A DNA stretch of 64,000 bases, from NCBI GenBank assembly GCA_937883755.1, contig CAKZYA010000058.1, positions 124,001 to 188,000 on the forward strand, in the 5' to 3' direction. Below are positions 26,959-35,833 of the stretch, piece by piece (the stretch's first letter is position 1; the number at the start of each line of letters is the position of its first letter). The notes under the pieces are model-generated. The model was not told where the DNA came from. It saw only the letters and a list, made by a program, of their open reading frames with translations, and ran no database searches. Origin of the DNA: an uncultured Flammeovirgaceae bacterium. Its GTDB lineage: Bacteria; Bacteroidota; Bacteroidia; Cytophagales; Cyclobacteriaceae. The position numbers and the translations under genes are program-made.

Positions 26959-27621
26959 ATGGAAAGTAAGAAAACGAAAAAAGCTGATCTGGAACGCCGT
27001 CGCCTGTATCATTTTACTATCGGGTTGGTACTAACCGTATCAACGGTATTTGTCGCCTTTGAATGGAAGTATAAAGAGAGAACACTAATTAATTTTGAAG
27101 TAGTTGCGGAAGAGTTTCCTGAAGCAATAGAGATGCCTGTAACCGAAATTAAACCTCCAGAGCCACCCAAAGTACAGCCAGTAATAATTCCAGTAGATGA
27201 TGACGAAGAAGTAGACGTTACTATCGACTTTATTATTGATGTAGAAATAGATGATCCTATTCCTGATATGGCAGAAATGGATGAACCTGAAGTAGAAGAA
27301 ACCGATAAAATTCATATTGTCGTTGAAGAGCAACCTTCTTTTCCTGGTGGCGAAAAAGCATTCTACCAGTACGTTGCCAGTAAAATGAAGTATCCTAAGT
27401 TGGCAGTTCGGCAAGGAATTGACGGGCGAGTTTTTGTCCAATTTGTGGTAAATCAAGATGGCTCTCTTACGGATATTCAGGTAATTAAAGGCATTGGTGG
27501 TGGATGTGATGAGGAAGCAGTACGAGTATTAGAGAGTGCTCCACGTTGGAATCCAGGAAAGCAGCGAGGTAAGCCAGTACGAGTTCGAATGGTGCTTCCT
27601 ATCATCTTCCAATTGCAATGA
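26959..27621 (+). CDS. TonB-family energy-transducer-like protein
   Basis: 220 residues from ATG 26959 (a TTG-started extension to 26929 is unlikely). One N-terminal membrane helix (about 15-35), an acidic/proline-rich linker (IKPPEPPKVQPVIIPVDDDE), and a C-terminal TonB domain (about 130-220, FPGGEKAFYQYV to RVRMVLPIIFQL). Its C-terminal domain is closely related to those in the proteins at 32357 and 34019. TonB proteins couple the ExbBD proton motive force to outer-membrane receptors; in BlaI/M56 loci such domains may have signalling roles. No exbB/exbD nearby. Confidence 0.85.
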   Translation: MESKKTKKADLERRRLYHFTIGLVLTVSTVFVAFEWKYKERTLINFEVVAEEFPEAIEMPVTEIKPPEPPKVQPVIIPVDDDEEVDVTIDFIIDVEIDDPIPDMAEMDEPEVEETDKIHIVVEEQPSFPGGEKAFYQYVASKMKYPKLAVRQGIDGRVFVQFVVNQDGSLTDIQVIKGIGGGCDEEAVRVLESAPRWNPGKQRGKPVRVRMVLPIIFQLQ

Positions 27622-27633
27622 GCAACGGGAATG

Positions 27634-27791
27634 GGAGACTGGAACTTACAATCAATCTCTTCCGAAACTAACAGGCTGAATCTTATCATCCAGTGACTAA
27701 TTTTCTCATCTGCAATTTTTGATTTTTCTTAACCAGTAACCATTTAGCAACCGAGCAATAGAACCATTAAACAATTTAGTCATTCAAAAAA
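27634..27791 (+). repeat. 158-bp repeat, copy B (upstream of blaI)
   Basis: Inverted partner of 24308-24465, with 2 mismatches in 158 bp. It fills the gap between the TonB-like gene (stop 27619-27621) and blaI, and its last base is the first base of the blaI ATG. Both copies have the same polarity relative to the gene downstream (amt and blaI). It holds no reading frame. Confidence 0.9.
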
Positions 27792-28183
27792 TGAAAGAAC
27801 TCACTAAAGCTGAAGAACAGGTTATGCAGATTTTATGGCAAATCAGAAAAGGGTTTGTCAAAGATATTTTGGCCAAAATGGATGAACCGAAGCCGGCCTA
27901 TAATACGGTTTCTACCATTGTGCGGATTTTGGAGAAAAAGGGCTTTGTGGGCTACACGGCTTACGGCAAAACCCATGAGTATTATCCGCTCATTGATAAA
28001 AAGTCCTACAGCAGTTTCTTCCTAAAAAACTTTCTGGGAAGCTACTTTGGTGGCTCGTTTCCTAAACTAGTTTCCTTTTTTGCCCAGGAAAACGACATGG
28101 ATCTCCGGGAATTTGAGCAACTGATGAAATACGTAGAAGATGATTTGAAAGAAGACGAAGATTTATCCGAAGATAAAGAATAA
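27791..28183 (+). CDS. BlaI/MecI/CopY-family transcriptional repressor
   Basis: 130 residues. N-terminal winged helix (LTKAEEQVMQILW, then YNTVSTIVRILEKKGFV) followed by a helical dimerisation tail ending in a strongly acidic stretch (EDDLKEDEDLSEDK). In the classical system an M56 metalloprotease sensor inactivates it, inducing target genes. A fitting M56 protein lies four genes downstream (32357). It is 12 bp ahead of the FtsX-type permease gene, hence co-transcribed. Operator-like dyads are at 26868-26904. Its leader is the 158-bp repeat. Confidence 0.9.
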   Translation: MKELTKAEEQVMQILWQIRKGFVKDILAKMDEPKPAYNTVSTIVRILEKKGFVGYTAYGKTHEYYPLIDKKSYSSFFLKNFLGSYFGGSFPKLVSFFAQENDMDLREFEQLMKYVEDDLKEDEDLSEDKE

Positions 28184-28195
28184 TTCGGGGTTGCT

Positions 28196-30508
28196 ATGAT
28201 TAAGAATACGCTCAAATTGGTCATTAGAACGCTGCTCAAAAGTAAGCTGAATGCTGCCGTCATTATTTTGAGTTTAACTATTGGGCTATCGTTCGCTACG
28301 GTTCTAATCGCATTCATTCTGCGGGAGACGAATACTGATTCGTTTCATAGCCAACGTCAGCGTATTTATCGGTTAATTAGTGACGATCCCTGGGAAAGTG
28401 ACAGAACGATCACCTACATTATCAATCCTGCTTCAGATTACCTGCAAGAGTATTATCCCGATGTAGAGCAACTTTGCCGAGTTAACGAGCTAAACCGCGA
28501 CGGGATCACAATCAGTCACCGAAATAAAGAATTTCTAGAGACGATGGTGGTAGAAATAGATACCAATTTCTTCAACTTATTTGACTTTCCATTTACACAA
28601 GGAAGCCCGACAAAGGCACTTCAGAAAGAAGGAATAATACTCACTCAAACACTGGCTCAGAAGCTCTTCGGCGACCAACCTTCGATAGGAGAAATAGTCT
28701 ACTGGCAGCAAGATACCAGTGAGCTAGCACTGACTGTGCAGGGAGTATTGGATGAATTTCCCGAAAACAGCCATTGGCAGTTCGACGCATTAGTTCCTCG
28801 AGGAATATCCAAGAAGCCTTTTAATGGGGGAGTAAACTATATTCTGCTAAAGCCTAATGTGGATGCTGGTCTTTTGGCTGAAAAAGTAAGTCAGGATGAT
28901 AAAATGCCATCTATGCTCGGTGAAGGCACGGGCACTTACTTTTTTCAACCACTCTCAGATGTATACTTTGATACTTCCAACGAACGGAATTTTACTGCTG
29001 TCCGTGATGCCACGCTGGTTCAAGTAAGCTGGTTGATTGTAGGGCTGATCTTGTTTATGGCCAGTTTCAATTTTATCAATCTGTTTGTGGTGTCGCTCAC
29101 CGGAAGAAGTAAAGAGTTCGGGGTGAAAAAAGTATTGGGGGCGTCCGGCGGAATACTGCGCTGGTCGGTAGTGGTAGAGGTTCTGTTTCTATTGGGCATT
29201 GCTTTGGGATTATCGCTGTTGGTTACAGTAGTGCTGCTGCCCAAGTTTTCTAGTGTATTTCAAACCACACTCACCCTGTCGTACTTAGTGCACTACCAAG
29301 TAGTGGGTGGGGTAGTAGTAACGCTGGTCGCCCTCGGGATTCTAATTTCGTTCGTTTTAAATCGCTACGTTTCACACATTCAGCCGGTTAGTTTGCTCAA
29401 GCGGGATTCAGCTACTTCATATCGCTTCAATCGGGTGTTGTTCGTAGCACAGTTCGTCGTTTCTATCGGACTGATTATCTGTACCGCAGTGATCATCCGG
29501 CAGATACAGTACATCCAGCAAAAGCCGTTGGGGTTTAATCGCTTTCTGATTGAGTTTCGAGCTCCTTCTCGAGAATTAGCTCATCAGCTTTCGGCAGTAA
29601 AACAGAAATTGGAGCAGAATTCAGTTATCGGAAAAATAAGTCTGGCTTCTGGTAATCCGATTAATGGGAATGCCATCGTTCATCAGGCAATCGGGGAAGA
29701 TGAATTTTACGATCCGTATCTGCTGTCAGGCGATGAAAACTTGGTACAAACTTTAGGACTGAAATTACTGGAGGGTAAAAATATTTCGGCCAATGAACCA
29801 GAGGGAAAATTAGTAAACGAGGCATTGGTGCGCCGATTTCAACTACAAGACCCCATCGGAGCTCCACTACCAGGAGAACCCGAGCAACGGATTGTGGGAG
29901 TGGTGCAGAACTTTAATAGTGTTTCTTTAAAAGAGAATATACCTCCGTACATTATTTCCTATAACACAACCCCGAACAAAATACTGGTTGACTATGAAAA
30001 TCAATCGTTAGAAGAAACCCTAGCAGTAGCTAAAGATGCTTGGTCAGCCGTTTTTCCTGATTACCCCTTCAAGTATTCACTACTGGAGGATGTTTGGTTG
30101 ACGAGGCATCGGGATGATTTTCAGCTATACCGCATTGTGGTAGCGTTTGCCATAGCTAGTATTTTTATTACCTGCTTTGGTCTTTTTGCTTTGGCCTGGA
30201 AGATGGCACAGAAAAGAACTAAAGAAATTGGTATCCGAAAAACGTTGGGGGCTTCAGTGTACCAGATCATTCGGTTGTTGGTATGGGATTTTTCCAAACT
30301 CATACTTTTTGCCATTGTGGTGGCATCACCCATTGCTTATTGGGTAGCTCAAGCTTGGCTAGAGAATTTTGCCTTTCGGGTGGAAACCAGTTGGTGGCTA
30401 TTTGCCTTGTCCGGTGGACTTACGTTACTGTTAGCCTGGTTCACCATGAGTATACAAACCATGAAAGCGGCTGGGGCCAACCCAGTAGATGCGTTACGCT
30501 ACGAATAA
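28196..30508 (+). CDS. ABC transporter permease (FtsX/MacB type)
   Basis: 770 residues with two repeated halves: each has a MacB periplasmic core-type extracellular domain and an FtsX four-helix unit, giving about eight membrane helices (first at about 20-42, a group near 280-400, a group near 650-760). Motifs EFGVKKVLGAS and EIGIRKTLGAS mark the cytoplasmic coupling helices of the two FtsX domains. It is a member of the large Bacteroidota permease family often linked to antimicrobial-peptide or lipid stress. No ATPase gene is adjacent. It is sandwiched between blaI and a small membrane-anchored protein. Confidence 0.9.
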   Translation: MIKNTLKLVIRTLLKSKLNAAVIILSLTIGLSFATVLIAFILRETNTDSFHSQRQRIYRLISDDPWESDRTITYIINPASDYLQEYYPDVEQLCRVNELNRDGITISHRNKEFLETMVVEIDTNFFNLFDFPFTQGSPTKALQKEGIILTQTLAQKLFGDQPSIGEIVYWQQDTSELALTVQGVLDEFPENSHWQFDALVPRGISKKPFNGGVNYILLKPNVDAGLLAEKVSQDDKMPSMLGEGTGTYFFQPLSDVYFDTSNERNFTAVRDATLVQVSWLIVGLILFMASFNFINLFVVSLTGRSKEFGVKKVLGASGGILRWSVVVEVLFLLGIALGLSLLVTVVLLPKFSSVFQTTLTLSYLVHYQVVGGVVVTLVALGILISFVLNRYVSHIQPVSLLKRDSATSYRFNRVLFVAQFVVSIGLIICTAVIIRQIQYIQQKPLGFNRFLIEFRAPSRELAHQLSAVKQKLEQNSVIGKISLASGNPINGNAIVHQAIGEDEFYDPYLLSGDENLVQTLGLKLLEGKNISANEPEGKLVNEALVRRFQLQDPIGAPLPGEPEQRIVGVVQNFNSVSLKENIPPYIISYNTTPNKILVDYENQSLEETLAVAKDAWSAVFPDYPFKYSLLEDVWLTRHRDDFQLYRIVVAFAIASIFITCFGLFALAWKMAQKRTKEIGIRKTLGASVYQIIRLLVWDFSKLILFAIVVASPIAYWVAQAWLENFAFRVETSWWLFALSGGLTLLLAWFTMSIQTMKAAGANPVDALRYE

Positions 30509-30510
30509 CT

Positions 30511-31488
30511 ATGAAGCTGTTTAAAGAACATCCTATCATCTTTATTCCAATAGCGCTGCTACTGGCCTTCCTACTGTTGCCATTGCTGGATAAAAATCCT
30601 CAGCCAAAGACTAAACAAGCTGCGGTTACCCCAGAAACCTATCCGAGTACGGGCTTTCCCGATTACGATCTACTACCTGAGAAGCTAAAACAACGGATGG
30701 AGAAAGTTAAAGAGACCGATTCCATTCGTCACTACTACTTCTATTATTTCTTCGAGACTGATGATATTAATCGCCATTACTTCCTGGATGATAATCCAAT
30801 GAATATGGTTTTTGAATCACAAGCAGTGACCAACCCGGAAGCACTAGACTTAGTGAATGAGCGTCTGGCTGAGGGGCAGAGTAGGGGGCACAGTCTGATA
30901 CGTCACCCCAATTATTGGGAAAATATGAAGGATAGAGAGAAGGCTATGAAGACCCACTACCAACAGGTGATTAGCTACATTTTTCCTGAATACGAAGCAG
31001 ATTTTCGGCAACTTCGGGTAGGTATCATGGTAGATACGGCTAATTATATGGAAGCTCATGAAAATGAAATACTCCATGATACAAAAACCTACAATCTAAT
31101 CGAAGTAGATATGCCACCGCGTCCATTACGAGGAACAGAGTACTTCCACGATGCGATAAGAAAGTATCTGAAAGACCAACTGGTGTATTTTCAATTCTAC
31201 GATATGGTCGGAACGGTAAAAGCTGAGTTTACAATTGGGGGAAAAGCCAGTTCACCCCAGATTATAGAGGGGTTCAGCACCCGCGAAACTGAGCGCGACG
31301 AAGCTTACAAACTAGATGGCCTAATTGTAAAGGCCTTGAATAACCTGAAAGTCCATTGGAAATCAGGTCAGAGAAACGAAAAGAATGTGAATACCCGGGT
31401 AGCTATGAACGTGTATTTCTCTTTTGATGAAGCCGGAGCCATGGAATTCAATTTCTCAGAACTCGCTCCAGCGACCCGAACTTTTTAA
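30511..31488 (+). CDS. Membrane-anchored protein of unknown function
   Basis: 325 residues from ATG 30511, two bases after the permease stop; the longer frame overlapping the permease is discarded. One N-terminal membrane helix (about 9-27, IFIPIALLLAFLLLPLL), then an extracytoplasmic domain with aromatic-rich segments (HYYFYYFFETDDINRHYFL). No family recognised. Tight spacing to the permease indicates translation coupling and shared regulation by the BlaI unit. Confidence 0.6.
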   Translation: MKLFKEHPIIFIPIALLLAFLLLPLLDKNPQPKTKQAAVTPETYPSTGFPDYDLLPEKLKQRMEKVKETDSIRHYYFYYFFETDDINRHYFLDDNPMNMVFESQAVTNPEALDLVNERLAEGQSRGHSLIRHPNYWENMKDREKAMKTHYQQVISYIFPEYEADFRQLRVGIMVDTANYMEAHENEILHDTKTYNLIEVDMPPRPLRGTEYFHDAIRKYLKDQLVYFQFYDMVGTVKAEFTIGGKASSPQIIEGFSTRETERDEAYKLDGLIVKALNNLKVHWKSGQRNEKNVNTRVAMNVYFSFDEAGAMEFNFSELAPATRTF

Positions 31489-31490
31489 TT

Positions 31491-32303
31491 ATGGCTTACC
31501 TCAAAATCTTACTATTTAGTTTGTTTGGTTGTATCGGGAGTTTGTTTGCTCAGCAAATGAAAAAGCCCATTGAGATAATAGAAACGGGTAAAATACTGAC
31601 TATCCATTCGAACATACTTAAGGAAGAAAGGCAGTTATACGTGAGCTTACCAGCGGGGTATGACACGATGACTTCTAAGGTTCCAGTTGTGTATGTACTG
31701 GATGCCGAGTATAGATTCAATATTGCCCAAAGCATTCAGTCTTATTTTTCTATCACTACAGAAATTCCACCTTATATTTTGATAGGAATCGCCAACCCAT
31801 CGCAAGAAGCAAGGCAAAAAAACTACTTACCAAAAAGCTACGGAGGGGAAGCCTATACTTTTTTAAGATTTCTAGAGGAAGAAGTATTTTCTTTTACAGA
31901 GCAGAAGTTCAAAGCCAATCAAGTAAGATACCTCGCTGGGCATTCTCACGGTGGGGTTTTTGCAATCTACTCGCTACTGAACAATCCTAAACTTTTTGAG
32001 GGGTACATAGCAATAGATCCCAGCCTCAAGCACATGTATAATGAGAGCGACACATTATTGAGCCAAGACTTAAGTGAAAAGAGACTTTATCTAGCTTCCT
32101 CAGATGTATCGTATGGGTATTTAGAGGATGTAGCTGCCGACATGCAAGCTGATTTTGCTGTTTTTAGAAACCATCTTTATCAAACTAGAGAAGAAAATAG
32201 CTTAACCTTTGAAATAGATCACATAAATGATGATCACGGCAACTCTTATATTCAAGGGTTGAGCCGAGGTTTAAGATATATTTTTAGTTGGCGGTACAAA
32301 TAA
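31491..32303 (+). CDS. Alpha/beta-hydrolase, putative esterase (IroE/Fes-like), exported
   Basis: 270 residues. Signal peptide about 1-20 (ILLFSLFGCIGSLFAQQ). Esterase-D-type alpha/beta-hydrolase: VYVLDAEYRF strand, nucleophile elbow AGHSHGG (Ser in GHSHG), IAIDPSLKH strand and a late DDHGNS segment bearing the probable catalytic His. Family members include siderophore esterases, but no siderophore genes are seen here. It begins 2 bp after the preceding gene and is part of the same operon. Substrate unknown. Confidence 0.82.
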   Translation: MAYLKILLFSLFGCIGSLFAQQMKKPIEIIETGKILTIHSNILKEERQLYVSLPAGYDTMTSKVPVVYVLDAEYRFNIAQSIQSYFSITTEIPPYILIGIANPSQEARQKNYLPKSYGGEAYTFLRFLEEEVFSFTEQKFKANQVRYLAGHSHGGVFAIYSLLNNPKLFEGYIAIDPSLKHMYNESDTLLSQDLSEKRLYLASSDVSYGYLEDVAADMQADFAVFRNHLYQTREENSLTFEIDHINDDHGNSYIQGLSRGLRYIFSWRYK

Positions 32304-32356
32304 ATCGACTAAAAAGAATTTCAACGAAGTCAAGTCATTCATCAATCATCATCTAT

Positions 32357-33958
32357 ATGAATACCATCGTCAATTACCTGTTGGAAGTCAGTGTTTGCTG
32401 GGGAGTTTTTTATCTGTTCTATCACTTTCTCCTGATTAATCAAACCACGTACCAGTACAATCGCTTTTATTTACTTGCAGCATCACTGCTGGGAGTCGTG
32501 CTTCCACTATTGGAAATTCCACTGGGTACCGCTACTTCTAATGTGGTTAACCCATCGGCCATTTGGCTCGATCCATTTCTGGCGCTGGATACTCCAGTAA
32601 CCGCAGAAAGTACATTTCAGTGGCGGTGGGATTACTTTTTTGGTATTGTCTACGGTGCGGGCTTACTAGGTATGCTGGGATATTATTTTCGGCAATTTTT
32701 GAGTGTATCGTGGGCTATTCGCCAGAGTCAACCTCAGCCGCTTTCTAAAGAAAAATATCGACTGCTGCACACAGAAGGTAAGTTTCCCACGTCTTCATTT
32801 TTCAAATTTTTATTGTGGGACAACACCCAAACGCTATCCGCTTCGGAGGCTCGCCAGATGATGGCGCACGAAGAAACCCATATTCGGCAAAAGCACAGTT
32901 ACGACATTACCTATTTCACCCTACTAAAAATCGTGTTCTGGTTTCATCCGCTGGTCTATCTCTTTGAGCGGGTCTTGGTAGAAAACCACGAATTCGCGGC
33001 GGATGCCGGGGCACTGCAGCACCCCACGGCTGACCGTCAAACCTACTCTCGTCTGTTAGCGAAGCAATCCATGGCAAGCTTGCAGTGGACGGTGGTAAAC
33101 CATTTTTATAAATCCAAAACCTTAAAACGTATTAGAATGATGGAAAAGAATAATAATCTTCGATGGTACCGTTACGTCCTTGTCGTACCTGTAGTAGCTT
33201 CCTTATTTTTCGTGTTCTCCTGCCAACCCGATACTGAAGAGTTGGAGCAGCAAGCGATTGCTGAGTCGTATGAGGATGTGCAGGCTCAATTGAAGGAAAT
33301 AGGTGGTCAATTAGAGGCGTTGACTGTAGAGTACTTTGAAAATCCTGGAAACCTTAGAGAAGCCATCAATAAGGAATCAGAAAAACTAATTGGCACAGAT
33401 ACTCCACCTCCATCTCTTGCTGAATTACATCTAAAAGCTTTTGAGGGAGTAGCTTCCAACAGTGATTACCAAAAAATAGAGAACTTATTAGATCGGCAGA
33501 AGACTCTTCAAGGAAAATTGATAAACCTCCCCGATACCGACGGGGTATTTGCCGTAGTGGAAAATATGCCTACACCAGAAGGTGGTATGAGAGAGTTCTA
33601 TCAGTATGTTGGTCAGAATATGAAGTATCCTGTTCAAGCCCGCCGAATGGGTATTGAAGGAAAAGTATTTGTGCAATTCGTGGTCAACGAATACGGTGAA
33701 TTGACGGATTTTCAAGCTCTAAAAGGCATTGGTGCCGGATGTGACGATGAAGCTATTCGCGTATTGGAAGAAGCTCCCGCTTGGAACCCAGGCACTACCG
33801 ACGGTAAACCTGTTCCGGTTCGGATGGTACTGCCTATTACTTTTCACCTTGATGATGGAGTGGATAATTCGGATAAATCATTAAGTGCGGTGGAAAAAGA
33901 TGAGTCTACTAAAAAGCTAGATGAGATGGTGGTAGTAGGCTACGAGCCTAAGAATTAA
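32357..33958 (+). CDS. M56 (BlaR1-like) metallopeptidase fused to TonB C-terminal domain
   Basis: 533 residues from ATG 32357. N-terminal membrane helices (about 4-25, 34-53, 87-108) and a zinc-protease motif MMAHEETHIRQKH with HEETH near 171-175, plus a downstream ENHEFAAD glutamate, define the M56 domain. A membrane helix follows near 270-288 and ends in FVFSC (Cys289), which looks like a lipobox. After that comes a helical segment and a TonB domain (about 400-500). It is expected to sense an envelope signal and cut the BlaI repressor encoded at 27791. The tail beyond the TonB domain reads MVVVGYEP, reminiscent of SusC-type TonB-box sequences. Confidence 0.9.
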   Translation: MNTIVNYLLEVSVCWGVFYLFYHFLLINQTTYQYNRFYLLAASLLGVVLPLLEIPLGTATSNVVNPSAIWLDPFLALDTPVTAESTFQWRWDYFFGIVYGAGLLGMLGYYFRQFLSVSWAIRQSQPQPLSKEKYRLLHTEGKFPTSSFFKFLLWDNTQTLSASEARQMMAHEETHIRQKHSYDITYFTLLKIVFWFHPLVYLFERVLVENHEFAADAGALQHPTADRQTYSRLLAKQSMASLQWTVVNHFYKSKTLKRIRMMEKNNNLRWYRYVLVVPVVASLFFVFSCQPDTEELEQQAIAESYEDVQAQLKEIGGQLEALTVEYFENPGNLREAINKESEKLIGTDTPPPSLAELHLKAFEGVASNSDYQKIENLLDRQKTLQGKLINLPDTDGVFAVVENMPTPEGGMREFYQYVGQNMKYPVQARRMGIEGKVFVQFVVNEYGELTDFQALKGIGAGCDDEAIRVLEEAPAWNPGTTDGKPVPVRMVLPITFHLDDGVDNSDKSLSAVEKDESTKKLDEMVVVGYEPKN

Positions 33959-33969
33959 CTCGAATTGAT

Positions 33970-34036
33970 AGGAAAAGAGCACTTCATTGGCTACATTATG
34001 ATAAGCGGATAGTTAATTATGCGGTGCTCTTTTCCT
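33970..34036 (+). repeat. 13-bp inverted repeat enclosing the start codon of the next gene
   Basis: AGGAAAAGAGCAC (33970-33982) is perfectly complementary to 34024-34036, with a 41-nt loop that contains the ATG at 34019. In mRNA the stem would trap codons 2-6 of the lipoprotein gene; translation control or a remnant terminator are both possible. Confidence 0.5.
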
Positions 34037-34720
34037 TGGTTCTTATCGTTGATTCTACTCATTTTTTCCTGTAGGCCAGAGGAAGATAATATCTCCCCTC
34101 TGAATGTTGCTAAATCCTACGAGCATGTTCAGGTGCAGCAACAAAAGGTAGAGCAGAAAATTGAGATCATGGCTAACCGTTATCTGGACGAACATAAAAA
34201 TCCTAAACAACCGTTTGATTCAGCTATGGCAATCAGAAGGTTTCACTCATCACCCCGATTGTCTAACGAAAACCTGTTCACTGACCCCATACTATATAAA
34301 TTACATGGACTTACTTCAGATCAAGATTATCAGCTTTTAGTAAAGCTAGTGAATCAACGAAATGAACTACAAAAGAAAGTATGGACGTTACCGGACGCTT
34401 ACGGCATATTTGCAGACTCAGAAGTTCAACCCTCACCAGAAGGAGGAATGTCTGCCTTTTACGAGTATATTCGCCGTAATCTTCGGTATCCTGCCCTGCC
34501 CCGCCAGCAAGGAGTGGAAGGAAAAGTCTTTGTCCAATTTGTTGTAGAAACTGATGGTTCCCTGACCAACGTGGAAGTTATTAGAGGTATCGGCTCGGGT
34601 TACGATGAAGAAGCCGTTCGGGTAGTCAGACAGTCGGTTCCCTGGAATCCTGGAACTCAAAATGGTAAACTGGTGAAGGTACGAATGGTACTACCCATCA
34701 CTTTCAAGCTTAATGATTGA
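34019..34720 (+). CDS. TonB-domain lipoprotein, paralog of the M56 protein's C-terminal half
   Basis: 233 residues. Signal peptide ends at lipobox IFSC (Cys18). Residues 18-130 align with the region after Cys289 in the upstream M56 protein (AKSYEHVQVQ against AESYEDVQAQ; LVNQRNELQKKVWTLPDAYG against the matching LLDRQKTLQGKLINLPDTDG), and 135-233 form a TonB domain (EGKVFVQFVV, RVRMVLPITFKL). It is therefore a tandem partial duplicate of the previous gene lacking the protease. Likely membrane-attached, role unknown. Confidence 0.8.
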   Translation: MRCSFPWFLSLILLIFSCRPEEDNISPLNVAKSYEHVQVQQQKVEQKIEIMANRYLDEHKNPKQPFDSAMAIRRFHSSPRLSNENLFTDPILYKLHGLTSDQDYQLLVKLVNQRNELQKKVWTLPDAYGIFADSEVQPSPEGGMSAFYEYIRRNLRYPALPRQQGVEGKVFVQFVVETDGSLTNVEVIRGIGSGYDEEAVRVVRQSVPWNPGTQNGKLVKVRMVLPITFKLND

Positions 34721-34744
34721 ATAGATAGTACTCTTCGTCACTAA

Positions 34745-35833
34745 TTATTTCACTTGCTGAGAGGTCTCTCGTTCCTGCAATCGGCCTTCGGATACACCAA
34801 ATAGCTTTTGCATTTTGGTTTTGGTGTTTCCGGTACAGATCAAAATGAGGTAATCGTCTACGGCGATGGTGACTCCGGCTGATGGGTTTTTCATCAGTAA
34901 GCGGCTTCCGCCCGATTGTTTTTTATTGATACCCACCAGTACACAGTCATGTTCTTTTTTCAGGGAAATAAAGGCATCCAGATAATCGTGACCAACGTAG
35001 GGATTTTGTTCGGTTACGCAGTACTCTAGCAAATCGTAGTCTTCGCCTTCCAAAGCCGATGTCATTAGTGATTCGGCCATCATGGCTACGTCCGGCTCAA
35101 AGGTATAACTCGCCACTAGGCGGGAGGCAATTTCAGTTTTGGAAACTACGTATCGCACTCCAGTGGCCGCAAAGGTTTCCCTCAGGCTAGAATTATTGAG
35201 TGAAACTACGTAGTTCAGGTCAGGGTAAGATTTCTTTAAGTTAATCAGGTAGATCAGTACCTCGGTGTCATCCGGAAAATTAATAAATACCGTAGCCGAA
35301 TCTCGAATGTTGGCTTTTTCTAACGCTTCTACATTGCTATAATCAGTAAATAGGGCAAAAACTGATTTGCTGTCGAAGGCTTCGTGGATGAGATCAATCT
35401 CGATTTTATCGTCGCAGACAATAGCTACCCGTTGCCCCGAATGAACAACTTCTTCAACGACTTCTTTGCCAAATTTATCCCAGCCGATAACCAAAATGTG
35501 ATTTGTGAATTTTGTTCCCAAGAGTCCTAAACGTTTTTTTTCTAAATATACCGAAACCTGCGTGGTAAGCTGACTGATAAGATAACCCAAAATACTAACA
35601 CTACCCACAATGAACACTAACCCAATAAATTGTCCCAATCCGGTGGTGGGGTAATAATCGCCATAACCTACGGTTGAGAGGGTGACAATAGTGTACCAAA
35701 ATGCTTCATTGAGCTGGGTGATGTTGGCACCCTCTTGGTCATGCTCTATCCAATAGAGCATGTAAGTCACTGCCAAGTAAGCGGTTAGGGCTAGCCCAAT
35801 AAATAAGATGTTTTTTTGCTGCTGATTAGTCAT
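34745..35833 (-). CDS. Potassium channel with RCK (TrkA-N) domain
   Basis: 362 residues. Two membrane helices (about 10-28 and 63-88) flank a pore loop with the selectivity filter TLSTVGYGD. A TrkA-N nucleotide-binding domain follows (ILVIGWDKFGKEVVEEVV, about 110-235), then a TrkA-C-like region (about 270-345). It gates K+ flow across the inner membrane in response to a nucleotide or ion ligand. The start overlaps the stop of the DUF3616 gene by 4 bp, so both are co-translated. Order of domains matches MthK/Kch-type channels. Confidence 0.92.
   Translation of the reverse strand: MTNQQQKNILFIGLALTAYLAVTYMLYWIEHDQEGANITQLNEAFWYTIVTLSTVGYGDYYPTTGLGQFIGLVFIVGSVSILGYLISQLTTQVSVYLEKKRLGLLGTKFTNHILVIGWDKFGKEVVEEVVHSGQRVAIVCDDKIEIDLIHEAFDSKSVFALFTDYSNVEALEKANIRDSATVFINFPDDTEVLIYLINLKKSYPDLNYVVSLNNSSLRETFAATGVRYVVSKTEIASRLVASYTFEPDVAMMAESLMTSALEGEDYDLLEYCVTEQNPYVGHDYLDAFISLKKEHDCVLVGINKKQSGGSRLLMKNPSAGVTIAVDDYLILICTGNTKTKMQKLFGVSEGRLQERETSQQVK

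Noticed and set aside
20906-30508. LolD-like ATPase and FtsX-type permease as one transporter
   Set aside because: They are 6.6 kb apart on the same strand with unrelated genes between; pairing cannot be supported from sequence.
30283-30510. N-terminal part of the long frame 30283-31488
   Set aside because: It lies inside the permease gene in another frame and has no domain; the real gene starts at ATG 30511 with a membrane anchor.
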